Shown here piece after piece: positions 54,071-62,760 of a DNA stretch of 64,000 nucleotides. The stretch spans positions 186,001 through 250,000 of the forward strand of contig OY751493.1 of the NCBI GenBank assembly GCA_963565915.1, given 5' to 3'. This DNA is from Entoloma clypeatum (lineage: Eukaryota; Basidiomycota; Agaricomycetes; Agaricales; Entolomataceae). The translations under genes were made by a program, and so were the position numbers. Within the stretch, counting starts at the first letter, position 1. The number at the start of each line of letters is the position of its first letter. A model generated the notes under the pieces. That model was not told where the DNA came from. It ran no database searches and saw only the letters and a list, made by a program, of their open reading frames with translations.

Positions 54071-54850
54071 CTAGAACCTGCGGAGTAGGAGAGGTGTCGG
54101 ATTGTTGGGATGAAGATGGGGTTCGGGATACAGGTAGGGGTTGAAAATCAGTCCCTGTTCTAGGCGTCTGTTCGGTATCTGACTGCGCGGAGTCAAAAGT
54201 AAATTCGTCAGGGGACTCGTCGGCGGAATCGGTGGCAAAATGTTCGGGGTATTTCCTCTGTAGATCTCTAAGGAATCTCTGTTCCTGCGCGTCTGTTGGT
54301 CGCGAGAAGGGGTCAAGTCTCTCGTTTCGTGCCCAACGGTTGTACTCGGTCTGTTGCTCGTCGGTGGTGAAGTGGGCGTAGATCTGCTGCTTCGAGTAAG
54401 ACGTGGTGATGTGGCTCTGGGACGTCTCGACGTGAGCGTCCTAATCAATCTTCTTATAACGGTTGTCTGGACACCGATAAACTCTTTGATCTCTGTGATC
54501 CGACCTGTCTGAGGTCCTTCTTGAACGCGAAAGCTTTCGAGTTCGTTCTGTCGGGCGTTGTAACGCGCGATCTGGTGTTGCCGAGCAAGATGGATGCTCT
54601 CTGCTATCTCGCCGTGGGGGCGATGCTCGTCGTTGTCTAGTTCTTCGTCAAGCACCTGCTGTAGGATGCGATGGATCTCCGATTCGATGTACTGCTGGAT
54701 GAGTGTAAAATCGATACTGTCTCGAGGACTTAGCTCCTCCTGTCGGGCTTCTGGCGTGCTGAATGGGTTGCTGGTGAAGTCTTCAAAGAAGCGCGACGTC
54801 TTGACTCGTCTGGTAGTTGCTCTCTTCGCTCTGGGCGAACCTAACGAGAT
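54071..54850 (-). CDS. copy C gag leader frame
   Basis: This is the counterpart of 23985-24753 without the TGA found there. Two frames again have to be joined near 54440 to enter the capsid frame. The protein is Arg/Ser/Thr-rich in its second half in one frame and Asp/Glu/Gln-rich in the other; the latter continues smoothly into gag. Confidence 0.5.
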   Translation of the reverse strand: MSLGSPRAKRATTRRVKTSRFFEDFTSNPFSTPEARQEELSPRDSIDFTLIQQYIESEIHRILQQVLDEELDNDEHRPHGEIAESIHLARQHQIARYNARQNELESFRVQEGPQTGRITEIKEFIGVQTTVIRRLIRTLTSRRPRATSPRLTRSSRSTPTSPPTSNRPSTTVGHETRDLTPSRDQQTRRNRDSLEIYRGNTPNILPPIPPTSPLTNLLLTPRSQIPNRRLEQGLIFNPYLYPEPHLHPNNPTPLLLRRF

Positions 54851-54859
54851 TTAGCAACT

Positions 54860-55229
54860 TGTTATGCGTAACAAACCGTTCCAAGGTTCGGGCAGAGTAT
54901 GCAGGAAGATGGAAAGGCGAAGAGCAATGTGATTGCTAAATCTAAGGAATGTAGCTATGGTACATGAGGTTTATATAGTACTGACTATGAGCGGTAGCGA
55001 ATGAGTCAGTAACTGCGGAAGGCAGTGCGCATGAGTAAGGCGACTGCGGAAGGCTATGCACTAATGAGTAAGCTGACTGCGGAATGAGTCAGACAGCTGC
55101 GGAAAGCGAGTCAGCGCGGGAGCGAAGTATACTAAAGGAAATAAAGTATAATACGATATGTGTAAGCGGGGGCCGATGAGTAAAAGTAAAAAGGTAAGCG
55201 TATACATCCGTAGTCGTTAGTCCGTAACA
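54860..55229 (-). repeat. copy C 5' LTR
   Basis: It is followed on the minus strand by the same self-priming site as copy B (TTGCTAAATCT, here as AGATTTAGCAA on the plus strand at about 54847-54857). Confidence 0.9.
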
Positions 55230-55319
55230 CATGTCAGTGTTGTGGACGAATAGATCTAAAAGCAAATTACTGAGTTGATCAGCTTGTGAAAATGTTCGAA
55301 GACAATGTGAATACCTACC

Positions 55320-57045
55320 TCAGCAACGTTTTCTTACAGATGCATGCTCATCCTTCAGTATATCTTGATTCAATTTTTTTTGCTCTGCCGTCTCCACAAC
55401 CAGCACAAGATCCTCGGGCCGCAGTTTCAACGTTGTCGAAGTGACCGTGTCCCTGGAGCCCTCTTCCCAGGTCACAACTCTGCAAATGGGAAGGCTGGTA
55501 GGTCCATGTCCTTCATGAGTAACCCAACGTACAAAGGTCCCAATGTTCTCTCCACTGATAACAACAAGAAGGGAATCAGTACACGTAGGACTGGGGGCTT
55601 CGAGTACCACTTGTGCCATCGTTATATCCTGCAGCACTTTGTTTGAAGAGTAAACAATCCTTCGGACACCACCCAGGACTGTGCCCCACACAGTCATGGA
55701 CTTCTTAGTGTGGCTTGCGCTTGTCACCTTTGCTGTGACCTTGACGTTCTCGAGCTGTGGGTCAAGGAGAATGTGGCTTGGAGGTGCAGGTGCAGGTGGA
55801 TTGACGGCATCATTTGTGGAGGGACGGGTCATGTTATATGAGGCAGAGGCAATCCAACCTCTGCCTCCCCAACTGGGTTCCTTGGCATAGGGATTCCAAG
55901 TTGGGCTGATGGCACCGTCATAGTCCTTCGCGGGGCGACGGGTCGTATCATAGGAGGCAGAGGCAATGTGACCTTTGCCCTCAGATTGCCCAGTGTAGGG
56001 ATTCCCGGGCGTGCACGACAAAGGGTCCCAAGCTGGCGAAAGCGAGATCTGATCTGGAGCAGGCATCGGTGTTCTGCCACTGGATGGATCTATGATTCTG
56101 ATGTTCCCAGAATGCATGAGCCTGCGAGGACGGGGGAGAGGTTGGAAATGTTCATCATCGGGGCGCCTGTAATCGAATAGCTGAATTTTACTCCTATATG
56201 AATTAAATTAAATGAATGAAGAAAATAAAAGCAGGGCATGGCAAACCTCCGTTCAACGACATGGTTATAATCTAACTGCCTTCGGTTGAATGAATGGCTC
56301 CCGCTGTAGGTATTGAGCTCAACATCGATCTCGAGGCCGCTTGCAGTGCCTCTGTTGATGTAGACATCACGTACGGTGCCTGTTCTGCCCTTCAGCTCCC
56401 CATTTCCAACAATTACCACCTCGAGCTTCCTCCAAGGAACTCGTAGCGGGACTTTGTCCTCCGATGCCAACTCCAGCTGAGGAAGGTCTGGGCAAAGTTT
56501 GTCAAAGACACTGGGTCACTTGGCGGAGTGGTAATAGGGCACATCAGTCTTCTTGGCGCTGTTGACATGGACGGTGAATTTCTGTTGAATAGGATAAGTA
56601 TGTAGATGAGTTTGGGGAACGGTGGATCTTACCTCAACCCGTGGAACAAACTGTGAGTCTTCAATGCCGGGAGGTGGTGGATGCTCCTCAGCGCACTCGA
56701 GTTTGCCATCCCAAATGCCCTTGCTGAGGACCGTGGCTGATCTGAACGTACTCGACAAATTTATGTCGCTTACGCGCAGCATCCCAAGGAACGCAGACAC
56801 GACCTTCTCCAGTGGCGAGTTCCACTTCGAGATGTCGAACATCGAGCCCCTTGATTATGCCATTCTTCCCAACATGTGCCTTTTCTGCAAGATCATCTGA
56901 GGAAGCGACAATATCTACCTCTTCCCCTTCAAAGAATTCCCACTCGCATGGGGGAGGAAACATAGCAGCTATTATCTTAGGATGGCCGCACTGATGCAGG
57001 AGAGAGGCAAGGAAGAATGGCATGAAGACTACGTTTGACGAGATA
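55320..57045 (-). CDS. Spt5-like NGN/KOW protein, 3' part of split gene
   Basis: This part continues exon 5 of the gene at 60293-61400 after the LTR-element insertion. It reads MPFFLASLLHQCGHPKIIAA, then KOW-type modules (FEGEEVDIVASSDDLAEKAH; KLEVVIVGNGELKGRTGTV), a conserved LDYNHVVERR junction spliced at 56236 to SKIQLFDYRRPDDEHF, two imperfect repeats of SPxWdP/SPTWNPY followed by IASASY (comparable to the C-terminal repeats of Spt5), and a final KOW-like stretch (SLLVVISGENIGTFVRW) to the stop. Introns near 56780-56740 and 56636-56585 are plausible; the junction around 56516-56470 is unresolved. It is disabled as a single gene by the insertion, unless transcribed separately. Confidence 0.65.
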
Positions 57046-57049
57046 GCGC

Positions 57050-57194
57050 TGGAGAGGTGGAGGCGGTCTGGAGGCGGCACCTGAGGCACGGCAAAGGCAA
57101 GCAGATGGTAGCCGATCTACTCTAGAACAGGCGGGCTCGTGTCTACCTGGCTAGGTCACGTGACCATGGTGGAGTCGGGCTATGCCCTACTCCA
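57050..57194 (-). repeat. 145-bp LTR, intact copy
   Basis: It starts TGGAGAGGTGGAGGCGG and ends CCCTACTCCA. By eye about three bases differ from the other copy. Confidence 0.85.
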
Positions 57195-57361
57195 GGTTCC
57201 CCCCTTTTATATGGCGGCGTCCTCGTCGCCTCGAGAACCAAAACCAAAACCTTGAGACCTTCCTTCAGAACTGCAAGAGCATCCCGAAGGCCAGAATCTT
57301 CATGACATTGAACGTTGTCTCGAAAATTGGGTGGTGGCTGCCTGGGGGTGTAGCAAGCTGG

Positions 57362-58503
57362 TCAATGAGGGAAATGGTGTGGCGGAACATGAATGTGGTC
57401 GTCTTGGGCATGGCGAGGTGGTGGACGTGTGGGTACCTTGCATTGGGATCGGCGGCGTAATGAGGAAAATGGGTCTGTTGATGGTGAACGCAAACTTGAG
57501 AAATCGTGGGCCTGCGGAATTATCGGTAAATTAGGTATTGTAGGTGGTGGGACAGGCGAAATCGGTGGTGGAACAGGTGAAATCGGTGGCTGAATAGACG
57601 TAACCGGGAGAGATTCGGCATCTTCAGCCCAGTCGACAGGTGCTGGCAATGAAGTCTGGATGGTGGCATCATGGTACTGGGTAGGGTCAGTCATCGAAGT
57701 GGTTTGGCTCGAAGCATCTTGATGTTGGACAGGGTTGGGAGCTGGACTCGTAGCGTCTTCACAGTCGGTCTGTACAGCTGTTGAGATCTTGAACATGTCA
57801 TCGTTTTGAGGTTCCGATAGTCCATTGTCAAAGCCTGAATTATATCCAACTTGTTCTCCTGCGGCGAAAGCAGCTTCACGTATGGCAACAATGAAGGGCT
57901 GCAGATAGAATATTCTGGATGCAAGCTCGCGGACGTATGCATTGTAGTCCTTGATCGGGTCCGACGACGACGGTGGTGGTGGTAGCAGCGTGCTCGGGGT
58001 ATGCACAAAATCCTCTCCCCCCCTCTCGTAACCCTCTCTCTTCCCCTTCTCATAATCCTCCTTCATCCCTCGTTTCCTCCCCTCTTCATAACCTTCCTTT
58101 CTCCCCTTCTCATAACTCTCCTTCCTTCCTTCCTCCAATCCTTCCCTTCTTCCTCTCTCATAACCCTCCTTCTCCCCATTGGTATACCCCTCCTTCCTCC
58201 CATCATCCACCGCTCGACCAAGGATCTCGCCCAACATACCTCGAGTTGAGGTTTGTTCAAATAGACGACACGGTCGGGCGGCTCGTCGCTCGGGAACTGC
58301 GATGTGAGGGACGCGAAGGTCGCTGTGAGAGGTGGCAGGGGCGTCTTCACAGCTGGTGTTGCAGCGACGGTCGGGAACGGTGCAGCAGGTGCGGGCGTGG
58401 ACGTTGTCGGGGACGTCGTGGATGGGGCTGTACTGGTAGCAGGTGGCATCGTAACATTACTCGATTTCTTCTTATTTTTCTTCGGATTGCTCGGGGCAGG
58501 CAT
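57362..58503 (-). pseudogene. cargo frame of the LTR element, Gly/Lys/Glu repeat protein
   Basis: The frame starts MPAPSNPKKNKKKSSNVTM at 58503 and runs through a Thr/Pro-rich region to PPDRVVYLNKPQLE. It then continues in another frame from 58237 as MLGEILGRAVDDGRKEGY, with about ten EGYExGRKEG-type repeats, a helical segment (YVRELASRIFYLQPFIVAI) and a Pro-rich C-terminus. The two parts fit if one base was lost near 58239. It has no introns, shares the strand of the element and resembles Agaricomycete hypothetical proteins rather than gag or pol. Confidence 0.65.
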
Positions 58504-59160
58504 GGTGGCGATAGTGGTGCGAAAGGTGTTCTCTAAAACTCTAAATTCTCGTGGGGTACCTCTGACCTGAAGGCGGCGATGAACGCGGGGTTACCGTGAT
58601 ACGGAATGGACTCTGGGGCTCTCGACGTTTGTATGTATCTCTGCTCAAAAGCGGCGACAGACGCGGGGTACTCGAGGTCGCAGCAGTGCGGAAAAGGCTC
58701 TCGGGGCTCTAGGACTCTAGGTGGAGAAGACTCCGGACGGACGAAAAGGCGGCGGGTGCGAACAGAAATGATGCAGAAATAGTGACGTGGCAGGCGAAAT
58801 GTGCGAGAGCGGTGCGATGTGGCTGTAAGCGCTAGCAGTGGGCTCGGAAAACAGAGGGCAGGGGGTACTGGTAGCGAAAACCTAGGCTCTAGATGCGAAA
58901 ATTGCAAGGATGCTATGCAGGGCGCAAAAAACGCGGAAAACGCGAAGTTGATGATGTGGCACCGAAAAAACGCGACTGCAGATGCAGGTGGACCAGAGAG
59001 GGTCAGAAGTCGGTTCTCCGAGGCAGAAAAGGCCGTTCTAAGTGCGGAAAAAAGAGCTGGCCGCGAGGGGTGCGAAGACTGTGGCGTGAAGGCGAAAAAA
59101 TGCGCCGAAAAAGGCAGCAAAGCAGAGTGCAGTAGTAAGCAAGGTAGTCGATGTGTTAAA

Positions 59161-59184
59161 GGTCGAATCGTGCTCTCATCACCA
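59161..59184 (-). other. tRNA-type primer-binding site
   Basis: On the plus strand the 24 bases ending CTCTCATCACCA, two bases before the LTR, look like a tRNA 3' half including GGTCGAATC (T-loop-like) and the terminal CCA. Read on the minus strand this is a primer site beginning TGGTGATGAG. The tRNA identity was not determined. Confidence 0.65.
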
Positions 59185-59186
59185 CG

Positions 59187-60292
59187 TGGAGAGGTGGAGG
59201 CGGTCTGGAGGCGGCACCTGAGGCACAGCAATAGCGCTGGGTGAGAAACACAGATGTTAAAAACATCGGTGTTTTTCACATGTTTTTAACATGTTTTTAA
59301 CGTTTTTAACATTGAGGACCTCCAAGCACCGTGTGAGAAATGTGAAGCGCAGTTTCATGCCATTAAAATTCACACCAGGGATGCTTTCCACTGAACAGAA
59401 AACAGTCCTTCTTCAGGCTCACCGCAACTTTATCGAGACGAGCTCTGCCGAGCTCATCACACTCATCAAACTCGTGGAGGTGACGATTCCCGATGATAGC
59501 AGCCCAGAAAGGAAGGTGTGGATCTCGCACATGGGTCGCTTGTGCGACGTTTGGCAGCGCCGTACTGATGAAAAAGAGAATATCCCATGGCCTGACGTAC
59601 GTCTGATCTGATAGAGTTAATTGATATCTCTGCTTCTTATCCCAATTCAATCCCTGCATTAATTTAGCCACCCGTGACACATGATGAAACCGAAACCTTG
59701 CCGGGACGTTCCAGTTTGGCAGAGAAGTTAACGGGAGAGGGCCTGCGTCATGCTCTGAGGTTGGAGAGAAAGGCCCAGTTGAGTAGGATCGAGTCGATGC
59801 TGCAAATCTTGATGATCCAAAGATTGTCAGGTGTAATACCCGATGGAAGATAGCTGACTACGTGAAGTTGGATAGTCCTTCCCTCGCGGCTCTCATGAAG
59901 TATCTTGGGGGTGACAAAGAGGTCTCAATCGTGGGCGGCCGAGGCAATTCCAATGCTCTCCGTGAGTCGGATGGGCTGGCGGGTACTCCAGAAGAGTGGA
60001 ACGTAGCGGATTACTGCTGAAAAGGGCAGATTATTTAGTTCTACAGCCGAAAACGCACTGTCTTTACCGAAAACTTTGCAAATGTGTTTTTCACAGTTAT
60101 TAACGTGTGAAAAACACCTCACATGGAGGCCTCTCACAACCTCATGTTTTCAACATCTGGAAAAACCATTCTCACCCAGCGCTACACAGCAAAGGCAAGC
60201 AGATGGTAGCCGATCTACTCTAGAACAGGCGGGCTCGTGTCTACCTGGCTAGGTCACGTGACCGTGGTGGAGTCGGGCTATGCCCTACTCCA
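59187..60292 (-). repeat. 145-bp LTR, copy interrupted by a hAT-type element
   Basis: LTR sequence occupies 59187-59231 and 60193-60292. The break carries the 8-bp duplication CACAGCAA on both sides of the inserted element. Confidence 0.88.
59232..60184. mobile_element. non-autonomous hAT-type element, 953 bp
   Basis: Perfect 16-bp inverted ends (TAGCGCTGGGTGAGAA) are flanked by the 8-bp duplication CACAGCAA (59224-59231 and 60185-60192). Subterminal GTTTTTAAC/GTGTTTTTCAC motifs repeat at both ends. An open frame at about 59338-59611 (KTVLLQAHRNFIETSSAEL) is not recognised as a transposase. The ends differ from those of the large hAT at 7133. Confidence 0.88.
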
Positions 60293-61400
60293 GCGCCACA
60301 ATCGAAGTCCTTGAGTAGGAGTCCATGTTCGAAGTAAAATGTTCGGTATTGGTATGAATCTTCTCCAGTTTGCGTCAGCTCTACCCCACGAGACTCTGCA
60401 AACTGGATGGGGTTGAAAAGCATGGGGGTGGGAGGAGGAGGGGGTACAGGACACTTGCGCTTGCGCTTGGACAAATCCTGGGAGAAAAAAGGCAGCCGTA
60501 GGCGAGGCACGACAAGGAGCTTTATCCACCCCCCCACCGCTGTTATGAGACCAACGTCGCCTTGATAAGGTCCCTGTGTTATGCGTGCCCAATCTCCAAC
60601 CTTCAGGCTATCCGCAGGGCGAGTGGTAATGGTGAGTGTGGCTGGGCGATCGTCGGGAGGGATGAAGAGTTTGATGGGACGACCGAGGGGGCGGAGAATG
60701 ATGCCAGGGGTATACCTCAGGAGGTGTTGGAGCTCCAGGTTCATGATCGCTTCGATGTAGATGCATCCGCGCTCAGAAGACATGAAGGCTGCACGGATTT
60801 TGTGCCGGGGTCTTGCTAGTTGTAGGAGTACAAAGACAGCCTCTTCCTCGACACCATGCTAATAGAATCCATAAAAACTAGGAGAGAAATAAGTCGATGG
60901 ACTAGAACTTACCCAACACTTGATGCGCCATAGCCCCCAATCCTTAGGAGAGGGCCAGCGGAGTTGACACTGGGCCAGCGTAGCGAGGCTCTGGTCTTCG
61001 TCTGTCTCCTCGCTTCCCCCCCCCCCCCCTCTGTAGCAGGGGTTACCAGCCATACCACGCTGGAATAGCGCCACGCCAGTTCATCCAGATAATCGTTGTT
61101 GTCGTCATGGTTGTCAGGTTCGTTCATTCGTCGCCATGAGAGGATTTTATTGGGTTGAATGCAGTCGTCAATAAAGTCTACAGATTGGCCAAAGAATTAG
61201 AGAGGTTAAAGGGAATATGTGGATGGACTGACTGACCTTCCTCCCCTTCCTCCTCTTCCTCCTCTTCCTCCTCTTCCTCCTCCTCCCCATCCACCTCAGC
61301 CTCGAGATCAAGGAACTGACAAACACGGTCATAAGCCTACCAAATCAAAGTCAAATAAAATACGGAAGGCGATTCGTGGATAACTTACGGGATGGCTCAT
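60293..61400 (-). CDS. Spt5-like NGN/KOW protein, 5' part of split gene
   Basis: Exons on the minus strand: 61400-61389, 61336-61237, 61177-61056, 60969-60913, 60858-60293. The N-terminus is short and then very acidic (a Glu run), followed by DFIDDCIQPNKILSW. An NGN-like domain follows (DWGLWRIKC; VEEEAVFVLLQLARPRHKIR; YIEAIMNLELQHLLRYTPGI) and a KOW module (LKVGDWARITQGPYQGDVGL). This arrangement is that of transcription elongation factor Spt5 or a divergent paralogue; divergent copies are multiplied in Agaricomycetes. The exon is interrupted at GCGC (60293-60296) by the LTR element, and the reading frame resumes exactly at 57045. Confidence 0.8.
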
Positions 61401-61495
61401 GTTCTTGAGGCTGAGTTGATGAATCTAGGGGGGCATATAGTTAGCATAGTTCGGTATCTTTTGGGGAATGGGGAATTGAGAACGACGTAAAATAA
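61149..61495. repeat. inverted repeat, left arm (5' end of Spt5-like gene)
   Basis: The first two exons and part of the third are duplicated in opposite orientation at 61861-62203. The spacer between the arms is about 365 bp. Confidence 0.85.
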
Positions 61496-61860
61496 AATTG
61501 ATTACTTAGTAATTGATTACTTAAGTTAATAGCCGGCGACAACGATCACTCGTGTATGTCAGCCAACTCAGCAGCGCTTTGGCACGCCTTCCCTCTTGCT
61601 TCCGTACCCCCACCATCTCCCCATCCACCCATAAGTCCCTTCTTTTCTTTAGTAGTTATGAAGTAGTGTAGTACATTATTGAAATAATAAGTCAATAAGC
61701 CCTTGTATGGGTGTCTATAATATGAAAGAAAGCGCGAGGCGACCAAGAGGCGACACTCTGCCGCCGAAGTCGTGCGCCTTTAGGACACGTCTTCACGCGT
61801 CGGCGTCTCCGGCGTATGTCGCGCTAGGTCCCTACGATATCCACACATCCCAACGGAGCA

Positions 61861-62203
61861 TTTATTTTACGTTGTTCTCAATTCCCCGTTCCCCAAAAGA
61901 TACCAAACTATGCTAACTATATGCCCCCCTAGATTCATCAACTCAGCCTCAAGAACATGAGCCGTCCCGTAAGTTATCCGCGAATCGCCTTCTGTATTTT
62001 ATTTGACTTTGATTTGGTAGGCTTATGACCATGTTCGTCAGTTCCTTGATCTCGAGGCTGAGGTGGATGGGGAGGAGGAGGAAGAGGAGGAAGAGGAGGA
62101 AGGGAAGGAAGGTCAGTCAGTCCATCCACATATTCCCTTTAACCTCTCTAATTCTTTGGCCAATCTGTAGACTTTATTGACGACCGCATTCAACCCAATC
62201 GCC
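61861..62203 (+). pseudogene. inverted copy of the 5' end of the Spt5-like gene
   Basis: Exon 1 (ATGAGCCGTCCC), its intron, the acidic exon 2 and the start of exon 3 (DFIDDRIQPN) repeat the gene at 61149-61495 on the other strand. Homology ends abruptly at about 62203, so the copy is truncated. The two head-to-head copies share a 365-bp presumptive promoter interval. Confidence 0.8.
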
Positions 62204-62760
62204 TACGATGGCCTACGTCACTAGTACTGATAACCGACTACTAGGTGGTCATTCCCTGCCTCGTCGCGATCTCGCTTCGGCCATACACAGCTCCTGCGGG
62301 GGTAATATATCAGCATGTGTTCATTTTCCGAACATTTGACTGATAGATTACATGGCTAGCCACCTCATGGTGGTGGTCCAGTAAGTCGCCTCCTCTTTCA
62401 ACCGCTGATCACACTGAGTAATCCGCGATTGCTCAGGCTTCGTTGTACTCCATCCTCCATCGCCTTCGTCTTGGCGTCCCCATCCCCACCTCGTGTTCTT
62501 TTATGTAGGTCCACCCTTTTCCACCTCGAACTTAATTAAATTTGAAATCTTCAGAACCGGCAAGTTGTGGTGCCTTCATGCTAAGGAATCCCTCAAACAT
62601 CCACAGTACGTGTACCATCACCTCATTTCGCGCCATGCAACCAATCAATTGTTGTTTAGGAGCTCCGCTTTGGACTTCATTCTCGGAATAAATATTCTTG
62701 CGACCTGCTGGTGGAATGCACCGTTGCCTCCCCACTCGTCCTGCACTCTCCTCACCCATC
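62204..62760. other. 5' flank of a hAT transposase
   Basis: The sequence after the truncated inverted repeat has no recognised coding exon. It probably contains the left end of the next hAT element, but I could not define its inverted repeat because the other end is outside the window. Confidence 0.4.

Larger units (their letters stand above)
49491..55229 (-). mobile_element. chromovirus copy C, complete ends, defective inside
   Basis: The 370-bp LTRs (49491-49860 and 54860-55229) differ at only two positions by eye. The 5-bp duplication CATGT flanks them (49486-49490 and 55230-55234). The body is the same family as copies A and B on the minus strand, but about 830 bp of RT and RNase H are missing and several in-frame TGA codons are present. 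It lies about 90 bp beyond the 3' end of the Spt5-like gene. Confidence 0.92.
57050..60292 (-). mobile_element. LTR-type element carrying a non-retroviral frame
   Basis: Direct repeats of 145 bp (57050-57194 and 59187-60292, the latter interrupted by a 953-bp hAT-type element plus its 8-bp duplication, giving exactly 145 bp when removed) begin TGGAG and end CTCCA. The 4-bp duplication GCGC flanks them (57046-57049, 60293-60296). On the minus strand the order is 5' LTR, a primer site matching a tRNA 3' end, the coding frame, a purine tract (complement of TTCCCCCCTTTT at 57197-57208) and the 3' LTR. No gag or pol is present. It interrupts the Spt5-like gene cleanly: skipping it restores the frame. 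Confidence 0.85.

Noticed and set aside
59161..59184. Part of a tRNA gene
   Set aside because: Only a 3'-half-like sequence with an encoded CCA is present, exactly next to an LTR, so it is a primer site.
58801..59244. 147-codon plus-strand frame, Lys/Cys-rich
   Set aside because: It runs into the LTR and its primer site and has no recognisable domain; GCGAAAA-type repeats keep it open.
57050..60292. Simple tandem or segmental duplication of 145 bp
   Set aside because: TG...CA ends, a GCGC duplication, a primer site and a purine tract fit an LTR element better.
61546..61746. 66-codon minus-strand frame between the inverted-repeat arms
   Set aside because: It lies in the presumptive shared promoter and has no domain or splice support.
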